Assembly: GCF_016403105.1 (NCBI RefSeq)
Contig: NZ_CP046155.1
Location: forward strand, 992,001-1,056,000
DNA length: 64,000 bases
Direction of reading: 5' to 3'
Source of the DNA: Leptolyngbya sp. BL0902
GTDB lineage: Bacteria > Cyanobacteriota > Cyanobacteriia > Phormidesmidales > Phormidesmidaceae
Positions 1-10,754 of the stretch are shown one piece after another; the first letter of the stretch is position 1, and each line of letters begins with the position of its first letter. The notes beneath the pieces were generated by a model. It saw only the letters and a list, made by a program, of their open reading frames with translations, searched no databases and had not been told where the DNA came from. The translations under genes were made by a program, and so were the position numbers.

Positions 1-22
1 GGTTGTTGGCATCCCAACTCGG

Positions 23-1369
23 ATGGCAACCTACGAGGCCCAGTGTCAGGCGTTGGCCCATGCTCTAGACCGTACCAACCTGACGGGTGTGGTGCTAGGG
101 GAACGGCGCAGCGGCAAAAGTACCTTGATTCAGCACCTCACCACAACATCGACAGGCTCCCTTGCGGCCCATCGCGAGGGCGATGAGAACGTTACCAGTT
201 GCCCAGTCGTCACCTGGACAGAAGTTCTCCCTGTTGAGTCGGCCCTCATTCCATCGGGGGCGGTGGAGCCCAGCCCGACTGAGTTCAACCCGGCTGAGTC
301 CAACCTTGATGCAGTGCCAGCCGCCCTCGACGCTGCCGATGTGGTGCTGTGGGTGACGGATGGCGACCTGACGGCGTCGGCCCTGGGGCAGCTTCGGCAG
401 CGGGTGATTGCCGGACAGGGCGTAATCGTAGCCTTCAATAAAACCGACCATTACGCCCCTACGGATCGGCTAACGGTGCTTACTCAACTTCAGCGCCAGG
501 GCGAGAGCCTTCCCGGATCGGTGAAGGTGGTGGCGGTGGCGGCCAACCCTCGCCCCATCACCGTGCGGCGGCATCAGGCAGAAGGGGGCATGGAGGAATT
601 TCAGGAGGCCGTACCGCCCCAACTAGCCGACCTGGATCAGGCATTGTCTGAGGTGCTTCAGCAGGGGCCAACCTGGGTGGCGGCAACCACGCTGCGCCAA
701 GGGGAAGCCCTACGCCAGCGGATTCAGCAGGACATCAATCAGGTGCGTCGCCAGCGGGCGATGCCGTTGATTGATCAGCTTCAGTGGGTGGCCGCTGCCG
801 CTGCCTTGGCCAACCCTGTGCCCACCCTAGATGTCTTGGCCACCGTGGCCATCAACGGCCAGTTGATGATGGACTTGGGCAAAATCTACGGGTTCAATCT
901 TTCTCTGGAGGACGCCAAGGCCGCTGCCTCCACCCTGGCCGGACTCACTGTAAAACTGGGCCTGGTGGAGCTCTCGACCCAGGCGCTAACCCTGGTGCTC
1001 AAAAGCCACTTTGCCACCTACCTGGCCGGAGGCATGGTACAGGGGCTCAGCGCCGCCTACCTCACCCGCATGGCTGGGCTGAGCCTCATCGACTATTTCG
1101 AGCAAGCTGCCCTGGCAGGCACCCCCACCCAAGCCCTGTCTTGGGACGCCATTGCCCAGCGGCTATCCACCGTCATTCAGCAAAATCGCCAGATCGGTTT
1201 TCTGCAAAACCTGGTAAAACAGGGCATCAGTATCCTCCAACCCGCCCAAACCCCAGCCCTGATGACCGCGACAACCCAGGAACCCCTTTCCCTCACTGTC
1301 CCTGCCCCCGAACCCCTCACCGTCTCCGCCCAACCCGTCCAACCCGCTCCCCTTCCCCTCAACCCCTAA
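23..1369 (+). CDS. GTPase-like protein with DUF697-like C-terminal region (5' end uncertain)
   Basis: A P-loop NTPase of 448 residues. A G1/Walker A motif GERRSGKST lies at about residues 26-34 and a G4 motif NKTD near residue 139; the switch region between them is poorly conserved, and only a TDGD stands where DxxG is expected. The C-terminal half (about 255-400) is Ala/Leu-rich and hydrophobic, like the DUF697 region of cyanobacterial GTPases, suggesting membrane association. The last 30 residues are Pro-rich. The reading frame is open to the left window edge and the ATG at 23 has no clear ribosome site, so the true start may lie outside. The next gene is a second GTPase of the same architecture 26 bases on, so they probably form an operon. 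Substrate and role are unknown. Confidence 0.75.
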   Translation: MATYEAQCQALAHALDRTNLTGVVLGERRSGKSTLIQHLTTTSTGSLAAHREGDENVTSCPVVTWTEVLPVESALIPSGAVEPSPTEFNPAESNLDAVPAALDAADVVLWVTDGDLTASALGQLRQRVIAGQGVIVAFNKTDHYAPTDRLTVLTQLQRQGESLPGSVKVVAVAANPRPITVRRHQAEGGMEEFQEAVPPQLADLDQALSEVLQQGPTWVAATTLRQGEALRQRIQQDINQVRRQRAMPLIDQLQWVAAAAALANPVPTLDVLATVAINGQLMMDLGKIYGFNLSLEDAKAAASTLAGLTVKLGLVELSTQALTLVLKSHFATYLAGGMVQGLSAAYLTRMAGLSLIDYFEQAALAGTPTQALSWDAIAQRLSTVIQQNRQIGFLQNLVKQGISILQPAQTPALMTATTQEPLSLTVPAPEPLTVSAQPVQPAPLPLNP

Positions 1370-1395
1370 CTCCCTTACTCCCTACTCTCCTCCCC

Positions 1396-2799
1396 GTGCC
1401 TCCCTCCCTCCTCCACCGCACCCAAGCCCTGCTCAGCCAAGCCGCTAGCCGCTACCAGTCCGCCCTACCCCTCGCCCGTGAGGATCGGTCAGTGGCAGTG
1501 ATGAAAACCGGGCTGGAGCAACTGCAAAATCTGCAAACTCAACTGGCGGGGCGACGGCTGACGGTGGCGGTCTTTGGCCTGGTGAGCCGAGGAAAATCGG
1601 CGGTGATCAATGCCCTGGTGGGGCAGTCGATCTTGGAAACGGGGCCACTCCACGGGGTGACGCGCTGGCCTCGGTCGGTGTATTGGCAGCCGGAGGTCAG
1701 CACCTCGGACGGGGAACCCTGGCAGGTGGAGTTGGTGGATACTCCCGGACTCGACGAGATCGATGGTGCGGGACGGGCAGAAATGGCCCAAGCCGTGGCC
1801 CAGCAGGCGGATTTGATTCTGTTTGTGGTGGCGGGGGAAGTGACGGCGACGGAATACCGGGCGCTGGTGGATCTCTATCGCCAGAACAAGCCCCTGGTAC
1901 TGGTGTTCAATAAGGTGGATTTGTATCCCGATCTAGACCGCCAGGGCCTTTACGACCGCCTGAACCACCTGCGCCAAACCCTAGCAACGGAACTGGGGGA
2001 GCCACCTTCCCTAGCCGTAGATGAGGTGGTGATGGTGGCCGCCAGCCCAGCCCCGGCGCTGGTGCGGACGGAGTGGCCCGATGGCCGGATGCAGGAAGCC
2101 TGGGAGACGCCGCCACCGCATATCAATGCTCTGCGGGAGGCCCTAGCGACCCTGCTTCAGCGGGATGGAGAAACCCTGGTAGCGTTGAACACGCTGCATC
2201 GGGCGCGGCGTTTAGAGGCGGATTTCGTAACTCAAGTGGCGCAGATCCACGGAGATCAAGCCGAAGCGACGATCTGGCGTTTTGCCAAATATAAAGCCGT
2301 GGCCGTGGCGCTGAACCCCATTGTGGGCCTGGATGTGGTGGGTGGCGTGATCAGCGACCTGGTGATGATTCGCACCCTGGCGCGGCTCTACGGCTTTCCC
2401 CTCACCAACCACGAAGCCGGACAGTTGTGGAAGGCGGTGCTTAAAAGTTCGGGGGTGCTGCTGCTGAGCCAGTTGGGCAGTGGCTTGCTGGGGGCCGGAA
2501 AAACCACAGCGGCCCTGCTGAGTTGGGGCGATAGCGCCACAGGGATTACCGCCCTCGCGGGAGCCATCACCGCCCAGGCCAGCGCGGCGGGCTATGGCAG
2601 CTATGTGGTGGGCAAGGCGGCAAAAGCCTACCTAGAACGGGGCTGCACCTGGGGGCCAGAGGGAATCAGCGCTACCCTCGCCGCTATTTTGCAGGAGGCA
2701 GACACCTCCCCCGCTCTGGATCGCCTACGTCAGGAGTTGACCACAAGCCTAGCGCTGGGAGACGCCTCCAACGGCGAGCCCGCAGCGAAGGTAGGCTAA
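1396..2799 (+). CDS. GTPase with DUF697-like C-terminal region
   Basis: A GTP-binding protein of 467 residues with a complete G domain: G1 GLVSRGKSA, G3 DTPGLDE and G4 NKVD. It resembles the Era/Obg-like small GTPase domain found in large cyanobacterial membrane-associated GTPases. The C-terminal part (about 290-440) has hydrophobic Gly/Ala-rich helices typical of DUF697. The start is the in-frame GTG at 1396, just after a pyrimidine-rich spacer (about 1366-1414). The frame is open much further upstream, but that part overlaps the previous gene in another frame and looks non-coding. Unlike its upstream partner it has intact switch motifs, so it is the more likely active GTPase of the pair. 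Its function is not known. Confidence 0.8.
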   Translation: MPPSLLHRTQALLSQAASRYQSALPLAREDRSVAVMKTGLEQLQNLQTQLAGRRLTVAVFGLVSRGKSAVINALVGQSILETGPLHGVTRWPRSVYWQPEVSTSDGEPWQVELVDTPGLDEIDGAGRAEMAQAVAQQADLILFVVAGEVTATEYRALVDLYRQNKPLVLVFNKVDLYPDLDRQGLYDRLNHLRQTLATELGEPPSLAVDEVVMVAASPAPALVRTEWPDGRMQEAWETPPPHINALREALATLLQRDGETLVALNTLHRARRLEADFVTQVAQIHGDQAEATIWRFAKYKAVAVALNPIVGLDVVGGVISDLVMIRTLARLYGFPLTNHEAGQLWKAVLKSSGVLLLSQLGSGLLGAGKTTAALLSWGDSATGITALAGAITAQASAAGYGSYVVGKAAKAYLERGCTWGPEGISATLAAILQEADTSPALDRLRQELTTSLALGDASNGEPAAKVG

Positions 2800-2921
2800 G
2801 ATCAAGGCCACCGAGCCCTAAAATTACCCTAGATAGACTGTCGCTTTTCCCTTAGTAACTGGGTACTCTGGGGACACAGGTAGCCCGATGTAACAAAACG
2901 TAATGGCGGCATCCATAGCCC

Positions 2922-5900
2922 ATGTTGGCGTTATCTCCCCTCACCACTGCGTCCCCGGACATCCTAGAGGCGTTGTCCATTGACGCGCTCATCGACCCTT
3001 GTCCGCCCATCGTCACGCCCCAAACCTCCATTCTGGAGGTTGCCCAAGGGATGGAGCAACGGGGCTGTTCCTGTGTCCTTGTGATGGGGGAAGGCACCGA
3101 GGGGGGGATTGGGGTGTTCTGCGAACGGGCCGTTCTCACCGCCGTGACCGCCGGGCTGGATCTGGCAACAACCCCCGTCAGCCCATCCACGGTCATGCCC
3201 GCCCCTACCCTGCACCAGGGGGATTCTTTGGCGGTGGCCCTGGCTCTGATGTCCCGCACATCCCTGCCCGGACTGCCCGTGCTGGATCATCGCGGTCAAC
3301 CTTGGGGTTTCCTGTGTCGTCATCGGTTGGCCCAGGCCCCGCTGCCCCAGGTCGAGGCCCCGCATCAGCGCACCATGGCCCCACCGGAGGCCTCTGCCGG
3401 GTTAACCCTGATTACCCACATTCACTACCAACTGCTCAGCCTGCATCGCCATAATCGGTTGCGTGTGTATCAACGCTGTCTAAAGTTGATGGGCACCACC
3501 ATTGGGGCCAGTCGGGTGGCCCTATTTAAGATGCACCACCGCGATGGCAGTGATGCCTGGGTGAGCCTGCGGACGGCCTGGGAACAGCCCGGACTCCCGG
3601 CCCTCCTAAGTGAGGCGCGATTTCAAAATATTTCCCCCGACACTCTGCAACGGTGGCACCCGATTTTGGCCAAGGGCAGCGTGATCCAGGGCACAAGGGC
3701 CGATTTTCTGGGGGCGGAACAGGAATTTTTGGCCACCCTAGAGGCAGAATCCGTCCTGATTTTGCCCCTGCGCTACCGCAGCCGCTACTTTGGGTTTTTG
3801 CTATTTACCCGCTGCCCTCACCTGGGGCCGTGGGGGGCCGAAACCATTAAGATCCTGCGAACGGCGGCCATCAGCATTTCCCTCAGCTTTGAGCAAAGCT
3901 ATACCCAAAAACGGTTGCGGGAAACGGAAACCGCCTTCGCTAGCCTCTTCCAGCACATTCCTGACCCGATGGCGATCACCACCTTCCCCGAGGGACGGCA
4001 CCTGCTGGTGAACCAGGGCTATGCCCAGTGGATCGGCTGTGATGAGGAGACCCTTATCGGCAAGCGCCCCCAGGAGGTGGGCCTGGTTCATGATCGGCGG
4101 CAGTTTGCGCACCTACGGCGGCAGCTCCTCCAGAACGGATGGATCAAAAATGCTGAGATCGACACTCGCACCCCCGATGGCCAGGTCAAGACGCTGCTGG
4201 TGTCCTCAGAACTGACGGAGTTCCAGGGACAAACTTGCCTGCTCTCCATCGGCAAAGACATTACCGAACGCAAACAAAGTCAGGCGGTGATTAGCGCGGC
4301 TGAGGCGCGGTTTCGGGCCATTTTTGAACAGGCCAGTGTCGCCATCTGTCAGGCGGATTTGAGTGGGCAGCTGGTGGACGTCAATCCCGGCATGTGCCAA
4401 ATGCTGGGCTACAGCCGCGAAGAACTGATGGAAAAAACCTTCCAAGACATTACCTACGCCGAAGATCTAGGGCGCGATCTCGTCCAGTATCGCCAGCTTT
4501 TGGCGGGGCAGGTCAGCTCCATAACCCTCGAAAAGCGCTACCTCCACCGTGATGGCCATCCCATTTGGGTAACGCTGACGGTGTGCCTGGTGTACGACAG
4601 CCAGGGCAACCCACTGTTTAGTTTGGGGGTCTCCCAGGATATTCAAGACCGCAAGGCAGCAGAAATGGCCCTGCGCCGCAGCGAGGAACGCTTTGCCCTA
4701 GCGATTCAAAACAGCAAGGTGGGGGTATGGGACTGGTACCCCGCCAGCGACGAACTTTACGTTAGTCCCAACCTAGCGCAGCTCCTCGGCTGCACGGCCA
4801 GCCCTTGCACCATGGCGTCCTGGCTGTCCCACGTTTACCCGGAGGATGTTGAGCCTCTGCGGCAGATGCTGACCCAATACCAGGCCCAGCCCGGACAGTT
4901 TGAGCACACCTATCGCATGGTGAACCATCAGGGAACCCTGAGCTGGATTCTGTCGCGGGGGCAGCGCATCGGCGATGGGGAAGACTCTCCGCTGCGGCTG
5001 GCGGGCACCCACACGGACATCACTGACCTCAAGCAGGCGGAGGCAGCGATCCAATCCTCCCACCAGCACATTGCCGATATTCTAGAAAGTATCACCGACG
5101 CCTTTTTTGCCCTGGATCGCCACAGCCAGTTTACCTACCTGAACCAGCGGGCAGAGCAGTTGTTACAGCGATCTGGCCAGGATCTACTGGGCCAAAACTT
5201 CTGGTACGAGTTCCCGGAACTGTTGGACACCGAGTTTTCCAACCAGTTTTTTCAGGCCATCACCCACCGCCAGAGCGTTGCCTTTGAGGAATATTCCGCT
5301 GCGGCTAAGCGCTGGTACGAAGTCCATGTCTACCCCACCCAAGAGGACGGGCTGGCGGTCTATTTCCAAGACATTACCGAGCGACGGCTGGTCTACCAGA
5401 AAATTGAGCACCAAATTCGGCGGGAACAGGCGCTGAATCGAGTGATCCAGGCGATTCGGCAATCCCTTGATCTCACCACGATCTTTGCCACCGCTGCCCG
5501 CGAGGTAGCCCATCTGTTGCAGGTAGACCACGTCAACATTCAGCGCTACCAGGAAACGTCTCTGCTGTGGCAGGTGGTGGCGGAGTATCGCGCCCAGCCG
5601 GATCAGGTGAGCCTGCTTAACCAGGTGAGTACGGCGGGAGAGACCGAGATTACCCAGCGGCTCAAGCAGCTTGACATTGTGATGTTGACCACCGAAGACA
5701 CGACTCCGCCCCTGGTGCAAGCCCTGCCCGGCTGCTGGCTGCTGGTGCCCTTGGCCGTCAACGCGACTCAACCCTGGGGCTGTTTAGGCATTCATCGCCC
5801 CCCCCAGACCGAGGGCTTAGCTTGGCAGTCCTCGGAGGTGGAGTTGGTCGCCACGGTGGCTGACCAGTTAGCCATTGCCATTCAGCAGGCCCAAACCCTC

Positions 5901-7652
5901 GAACAAGCCCGCCACGATCTGGAGGAACGCCAGCGGGCCGAGGCTCGTCTGAAGGAAGCCCAGCGCATTGCCCACACGGGCAACTGGGAACTGCGCCTGC
6001 CTAGCCGCACCCTGCTGTGGTCGGAGGAAATGTTCCGCATCTACGGTCTAGAGCCTCATACCCAGCCCCTAGGGTTGGATGACCTCCTGGCCGCTCTCGA
6101 TGAGGGAGACTGTCCTCAGTGGCAATATCATCTGGCAATGGCCTGCCTGGATGGCCAAACCCTCAACCTGGAGGGAACCCTTTGGCGACCAGACGGAACT
6201 CGGCGAGCAGTGCAACTGCTGGGTCGCCCCCAGCGCGACGGAGAGGGCAAGATCGTCGGTCTGGTGGGCACCCTCACCGACATTACCGAACGCAAGCAAA
6301 TTGAAGAACGCCTTGCCTACGAAGCCCTCCACGACCCGCTGACGGGCATTCCCAACCGGGCCTACTTCATGGAGCAGCTCAACGCCGCCACCCAGCGGGG
6401 ACAAGATGGCCCCGAACAATCCTTTGCGGTGTTGTTCATCGACCTCGACCGTTTTAAGGTCATCAACGACAGCCTGGGGCACTTGGTGGGCGATCAACTG
6501 CTGATTGAATGTGCCCATCGGCTGGGTAGCGTGGTGCGGGAGGGCGATCTGGTGGCCCGCCTGGGGGGGGATGAGTTCGCCATTCTGATCAACAGCATTG
6601 CCCATCTGGATGAAGCCGTGAAGGTGGCAGATCGTATCCATGAGGTGCTCCAGGTTCCGGTGCTGCTAGAGGGGCGCGAAGTCTTTATTAGTGCCAGTGT
6701 GGGGGTGTCGTCTAACCTCACGGGTTCGGTGGATGCTGTGGACTTTCTGCGCGATGCCGACACCGCCATGTATCAGGCAAAACACAATGGCCGAGGCCGA
6801 TCCGCCCTGTTTGACCCGCACATGTACGAAGAGGTAGCCACCCAGCTCACCCTAGAGAACGACTTGCAACGCGCCCTAGAGCGGGGGGAACTAACCCTAA
6901 AGTATCAGCCCATTGTGAATCTGGCCACAGCCCAGGTGGTGGGCTTTGAGGCCCTGCTACGGTGGCACCATCCCCGTTGGGGCTACATTGCGCCGAGTAC
7001 CTTCATTCCCCTGGCGGAGGAAAATGGGTTGATTCTGCCCATTGGCGAATGGACACAAAAAACCGCCTGCCATCAGCTTCAGCAGTGGCGACAGGTCTTT
7101 CCCCAGGCCCAGCATTGGATGGTGAGCGTGAACCTATCGGTGAAGCAGTTTGCCAACCCCAACCTGGTTGCCAGCATTGATGAAGCCCTTGCCTCCGCTG
7201 GCCTCTGCCATGGCGACCTGCGCCTGGAAATTACCGAAAGCGCCCTGATTGAAAACCCTGAAACCGCCGAATCGCTACTGGCCGACCTTCAGGAACGGGG
7301 CCTGCAAATCTGCATCGATGACTTCGGAACTGGATATTCCTCCCTCAGCATGGTGCATCGCTTCCCGGTGCAAATCCTCAAAATTGACCGTTCCTTCACC
7401 AACCGCCTAGGGGATGATCCTCGCGGGGTGGCCATGGTGCAGTCTATCCTGGCCCTGGCCCACAGCCTGGGCATGACCGCCATTGCCGAGGGCATCGAAA
7501 CGGCGACCCAGTGGCAGGAACTTCAGCACCTGGGCTGCGCCTATGGCCAGGGCTACTACATTGCCCAGCCCTTGGCCGAGGACGACATTGAAGCCTTCGT
7601 GCAAGGCTGGCCCAGGGATCCCCTCGGTGGGAATGACACCCAGACTACATGA
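2922..7652 (+). CDS. CBS-GAF-PAS-GGDEF-EAL diguanylate cyclase/phosphodiesterase
   Basis: A 1576-residue c-di-GMP turnover protein with a long sensory N-terminus. In order: a pair of CBS domains (about 16-145), a GAF domain (165-335), three PAS domains ending in typical DITERK-like linkers, a fourth PAS, a second GAF (about 835-1000), a fifth PAS, then GGDEF and EAL. The cyclase motif is an intact GGDEF at about 1215-1219. An RxxD inhibitory site (REGD) lies five residues before it, so product feedback is expected. The EAL domain starts its motif at about 1343 and keeps the NLS, EITE, DDFGTGYSS, KID and AEGIE elements, so it should hydrolyse c-di-GMP. There is no transmembrane segment, so it is cytosolic. 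CBS domains suggest adenylate sensing. Net direction of activity cannot be read from sequence. Confidence 0.93.
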   Translation: MLALSPLTTASPDILEALSIDALIDPCPPIVTPQTSILEVAQGMEQRGCSCVLVMGEGTEGGIGVFCERAVLTAVTAGLDLATTPVSPSTVMPAPTLHQGDSLAVALALMSRTSLPGLPVLDHRGQPWGFLCRHRLAQAPLPQVEAPHQRTMAPPEASAGLTLITHIHYQLLSLHRHNRLRVYQRCLKLMGTTIGASRVALFKMHHRDGSDAWVSLRTAWEQPGLPALLSEARFQNISPDTLQRWHPILAKGSVIQGTRADFLGAEQEFLATLEAESVLILPLRYRSRYFGFLLFTRCPHLGPWGAETIKILRTAAISISLSFEQSYTQKRLRETETAFASLFQHIPDPMAITTFPEGRHLLVNQGYAQWIGCDEETLIGKRPQEVGLVHDRRQFAHLRRQLLQNGWIKNAEIDTRTPDGQVKTLLVSSELTEFQGQTCLLSIGKDITERKQSQAVISAAEARFRAIFEQASVAICQADLSGQLVDVNPGMCQMLGYSREELMEKTFQDITYAEDLGRDLVQYRQLLAGQVSSITLEKRYLHRDGHPIWVTLTVCLVYDSQGNPLFSLGVSQDIQDRKAAEMALRRSEERFALAIQNSKVGVWDWYPASDELYVSPNLAQLLGCTASPCTMASWLSHVYPEDVEPLRQMLTQYQAQPGQFEHTYRMVNHQGTLSWILSRGQRIGDGEDSPLRLAGTHTDITDLKQAEAAIQSSHQHIADILESITDAFFALDRHSQFTYLNQRAEQLLQRSGQDLLGQNFWYEFPELLDTEFSNQFFQAITHRQSVAFEEYSAAAKRWYEVHVYPTQEDGLAVYFQDITERRLVYQKIEHQIRREQALNRVIQAIRQSLDLTTIFATAAREVAHLLQVDHVNIQRYQETSLLWQVVAEYRAQPDQVSLLNQVSTAGETEITQRLKQLDIVMLTTEDTTPPLVQALPGCWLLVPLAVNATQPWGCLGIHRPPQTEGLAWQSSEVELVATVADQLAIAIQQAQTLEQARHDLEERQRAEARLKEAQRIAHTGNWELRLPSRTLLWSEEMFRIYGLEPHTQPLGLDDLLAALDEGDCPQWQYHLAMACLDGQTLNLEGTLWRPDGTRRAVQLLGRPQRDGEGKIVGLVGTLTDITERKQIEERLAYEALHDPLTGIPNRAYFMEQLNAATQRGQDGPEQSFAVLFIDLDRFKVINDSLGHLVGDQLLIECAHRLGSVVREGDLVARLGGDEFAILINSIAHLDEAVKVADRIHEVLQVPVLLEGREVFISASVGVSSNLTGSVDAVDFLRDADTAMYQAKHNGRGRSALFDPHMYEEVATQLTLENDLQRALERGELTLKYQPIVNLATAQVVGFEALLRWHHPRWGYIAPSTFIPLAEENGLILPIGEWTQKTACHQLQQWRQVFPQAQHWMVSVNLSVKQFANPNLVASIDEALASAGLCHGDLRLEITESALIENPETAESLLADLQERGLQICIDDFGTGYSSLSMVHRFPVQILKIDRSFTNRLGDDPRGVAMVQSILALAHSLGMTAIAEGIETATQWQELQHLGCAYGQGYYIAQPLAEDDIEAFVQGWPRDPLGGNDTQTT

Positions 7653-7708
7653 CCATTTAGGCAACTGTGCGTATACTGAGGGCACTTTACTGCATCTCGT
7701 CCTTGGTT

Positions 7709-9136
7709 ATGGATCCGTTTAGCCGTCGTACCAAAATTGTGGCCACCATTGGCCCCGCCAGCAGCTCCAAGGCCACTCTCAAGCGCATGATTGAGGCTGG
7801 CATGAACGTGGCCCGCCTCAACTTTTCCCACGGCAGCTACGAAGACCACGCCCGCATGATTGCCCTGCTGCGGGAGGTCTCGGCAGAACACGACACCCCC
7901 ATCACCTTGCTCCAAGACCTGCAAGGGCCAAAAATTCGCGTTGGGAACCTGCCCGATGGGGCGATCCATCTTCAGGAGGGGCTGACCGTGGATCTGGTGC
8001 CCCTGGCGGAGGCGGAAAACTTCCCCGGCAGCGTCGGCATTGACTATCCCTACCTAGCCGACGAAGCCAAGGTTGGTATGCAGGTGCTGCTGGATGATGG
8101 CCTGCTGGAACTGGAGGTGGAGGACGTAGTTCCGCCCAAAATCACCTGCCGCATCATCCAGGGCGGGCCGCTGAAAAGCCGTAAGGGAGTAAACCTGCCC
8201 GACCTCAATCTGCAACTGCCCTCCCTCACCGAAAAAGACAAGCAGGACGTGGAGTTTGGCGTTTCCCAGGGCGTTGATATCATCTCCCTCAGCTTTGTGC
8301 GGCAGGCGGCGGATATTTTGGCCCTGAAGGCGCTACTGGCAGCCAAGGGCGGCGCAGACATCCCGGTGCTGGCCAAAATTGAAAAACCCCAGGCCATGAA
8401 GAACCTCGATGAAATTCTCTCGGTGGTAGACGCCATCATGGTGGCGCGGGGCGATTTGGGGGTGGAAATGCGGGCGGAGCGGGTGCCTCTGCTGCAAAAG
8501 CGCATCATCCGGGAATGCAAGGAGCGCAACATCCCGGTGATCACCGCCACCCAAATGCTGGAGAGCATGATCCATAATCCCCGCCCTACCCGCGCCGAGG
8601 CCAGCGACGTGGCCAACGCCATTATCGACGGCACCGATGCGGTGATGCTGTCGGGGGAATCCGCCGTGGGAGATTTTCCGGTGCAGGCGGTGCAAATGCT
8701 GGCCCGCATTGCCCGCGATGTTGAGAAGGAGCTCGCGTTTATCAACACCCCCGCCTTCAAAGATGACGAAACCCATGCCCTCGGCGAAGCCCTCAACGTC
8801 ATTGACGATACCCTCAATCTGCGGGCTATTGTCTGTTTTACTGAAACTGGATACACCGCTAAAATTGCCGCCGGAGAACGGCCCAAAGCCCCCGTGGTGG
8901 CCTTTACCCCCAACGACAAGGTTTACCACCACATGAACCTCATTTGGGGTGTCCATCCCCTGCTGATCGACTCGCCGCCCCCCACCTTTGAAGCCATGGC
9001 CGAAACCGCCGAAACCACCCTCAAACATCGCAACCTAGCTAAGCCGGGGGATAAATTGCTGATTATGGGCGGCATTCCGGCCAAAATTTCCCAGGGCACC
9101 AACTTCCTCAAAATCCACACCGTCCACAGTGATTAG
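7709..9136 (+). CDS. pyk: pyruvate kinase
   Basis: Catalyses phosphoenolpyruvate + ADP to pyruvate + ATP, the last step of glycolysis. The 475-residue product starts [13 protein letters not shown], the family N-terminus. It contains [11 protein letters not shown], the catalytic region around KIEKPQA, the [10 protein letters not shown] motif and [10 protein letters not shown]. The start is the ATG at 7709; an upstream in-frame ATG at 7667 would add 14 residues that the family lacks. A TATACT at 7672-7677 could be a -10 element. This is the short form, without the extra C-terminal PEP-utiliser domain seen in some cyanobacterial pyruvate kinases. It stands alone between the c-di-GMP gene and trmFO. 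Confidence 0.95.
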   Translation: MDPFSRRTKIVATIGPASSSKATLKRMIEAGMNVARLNFSHGSYEDHARMIALLREVSAEHDTPITLLQDLQGPKIRVGNLPDGAIHLQEGLTVDLVPLAEAENFPGSVGIDYPYLADEAKVGMQVLLDDGLLELEVEDVVPPKITCRIIQGGPLKSRKGVNLPDLNLQLPSLTEKDKQDVEFGVSQGVDIISLSFVRQAADILALKALLAAKGGADIPVLAKIEKPQAMKNLDEILSVVDAIMVARGDLGVEMRAERVPLLQKRIIRECKERNIPVITATQMLESMIHNPRPTRAEASDVANAIIDGTDAVMLSGESAVGDFPVQAVQMLARIARDVEKELAFINTPAFKDDETHALGEALNVIDDTLNLRAIVCFTETGYTAKIAAGERPKAPVVAFTPNDKVYHHMNLIWGVHPLLIDSPPPTFEAMAETAETTLKHRNLAKPGDKLLIMGGIPAKISQGTNFLKIHTVHSD

Positions 9137-9271
9137 TCCACAGTGGCTCATGGGTAAATTTGTTCACGGATAACGCTACGAACTCGCTCACAGCCCCATT
9201 CGCCAGGTGGTCAGAAGTCGCTATCCTAGAGAAGCTGACTGAACCCTAGAACGGCGGAACCCTGAATTTCC

Positions 9272-10648
9272 ATGGCGATTGAACCGATTCACGTAATTGG
9301 CGGCGGGCTGGCAGGCACCGAAGCCACCTGGCAGATTGCCCAGGCCGGGGTGCCCGTGGTGCTCCACGAAATGCGGCCCCAGCGCACCTCTCCGGCCCAC
9401 CACAGCGAGGAGGTGGCAGAACTGGTGTGCAGCAATTCCTTTGGGGCGCAGGCCACGGATCGGGCGTCGGGGTTGCTCCATGAGGAACTGCGGCGGCTGG
9501 GGTCGGTGATTATCGCCAAGGCCGACGAGCATCAAGTCCCCGCTGGGGGTGCGTTGGCGGTGGATCGGGGTCGCTTCAGCCACGACCTCACCGCAACCCT
9601 GGAGCGTCATCCCCTAATTGAACTGCGGCGGGATGAAGTCCACCAAATTCCGACCGATGGGATTGTGGTGCTGACCACTGGCCCCCTCACCACCGAAGCC
9701 CTCGCCGCCGACTTGCAGCGGTTTACGGGTCAGGATTACATGAGCTTTTTCGATGCCGCCAGCCCGATTGTGGTGGGCGACAGCATCAACCGCGACGTAG
9801 CCTTCATGGCCTCCCGCTACGACCGGGGCGAGGCCGCCTACCTGAACTGCCCCATGAACCGTGAGCAGTACCTCCACTTTTGGACGGAACTCTGCAAGGC
9901 GGAACAGGCGGAACTGAAGGACTTTGAGCGCGAAACCGCCAAGTTCTTTGAAGCCTGCCTGCCCATCGAAGAAATGGCCCGCCGAGGGGAAGACACCATG
10001 CGCTACGGCCCCCTCAAACCCGTGGGGCTGTTTGATGCGCGGTTCGGAGATTTCAAAGATCCCGATAACAAAGACAAAAAGCCCTACGCCGTGGTGCAAC
10101 TACGCCAGGAGGATCGCCAGGGCCAGCTTTGGAACATGGTGGGATTTCAAACCAATCTGCGCTGGGGCGAACAGGCGCGGGTGTTTCGGCTGATTCCGGG
10201 CCTGGAAAACGCCGAATTTGTCCGCATGGGCGTGATGCACCGCAACACGTTTATCAATTCCCCGGAACTGCTGCACCGCACCCTTCAGTTCAAAACTCGG
10301 CCTACCCTGCTGGCGGCGGGGCAACTGGTGGGCACCGAGGGCTATACCGCAGCAACGGCAGGCGGCTGGTTGGCGGGCACCAATGCGGCACGGCTGGCCC
10401 TGGGGCTGGAACCCCTAGAGTTACCCGTCACCACCATGATGGGAGCCCTGTTCGACTTCATCAGCACGGCGGAGCCGAAGCACTTTCAGCCGATGCCGCC
10501 CAACTTTGGCATTTTGCCCGCCCTGCCCAGCAAAATTCGCAACAAGCGCGAACGCTACGGCCACTATCGAGATCGGGGTTTAGGCGACCTAGACACCTGG
10601 GCCGCTCAGCATCGGATGCACCTAGTTGAACGGCCTCTCAGCGCCTAG
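9272..10648 (+). CDS. trmFO: methylenetetrahydrofolate--tRNA-(uracil-5-)-methyltransferase TrmFO
   Basis: A flavoprotein that methylates U54 of tRNA to ribothymidine using methylene-tetrahydrofolate. The 458-residue product opens with the FAD-binding dinucleotide motif ([15 protein letters not shown]). It then has the family signature around [11 protein letters not shown], containing a conserved Cys, and the C-terminal [14 protein letters not shown] glycine-rich motif. Length matches the family. It is a single gene with 135 bases before it and no strong promoter that I can point to. Confidence 0.95.
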   Translation: MAIEPIHVIGGGLAGTEATWQIAQAGVPVVLHEMRPQRTSPAHHSEEVAELVCSNSFGAQATDRASGLLHEELRRLGSVIIAKADEHQVPAGGALAVDRGRFSHDLTATLERHPLIELRRDEVHQIPTDGIVVLTTGPLTTEALAADLQRFTGQDYMSFFDAASPIVVGDSINRDVAFMASRYDRGEAAYLNCPMNREQYLHFWTELCKAEQAELKDFERETAKFFEACLPIEEMARRGEDTMRYGPLKPVGLFDARFGDFKDPDNKDKKPYAVVQLRQEDRQGQLWNMVGFQTNLRWGEQARVFRLIPGLENAEFVRMGVMHRNTFINSPELLHRTLQFKTRPTLLAAGQLVGTEGYTAATAGGWLAGTNAARLALGLEPLELPVTTMMGALFDFISTAEPKHFQPMPPNFGILPALPSKIRNKRERYGHYRDRGLGDLDTWAAQHRMHLVERPLSA

Positions 10649-10754
10649 GCTAGGGGGCGAAGGGATATCTGAGTTTTCGGCATTCTGGGCCTTGATTCAA
10701 CAGTCTAAGAGACCGATCTCCTAGGGTGTGATGGGTTGATGCTGAACCTGCGGC

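Noticed and set aside
784-1395. N-terminal extension of the second GTPase
   Set aside because: It overlaps the first GTPase in another frame and encodes a Pro/His/Arg-rich sequence without similarity to the family.
5184-8919. Long antisense open frames opposite the c-di-GMP gene and pyk (for example 5184-5771 and 8050-8919)
   Set aside because: They are opposite well-conserved genes, show Arg/Ser/His-rich composition with no known motif and follow from the high G+C third positions of the real genes.
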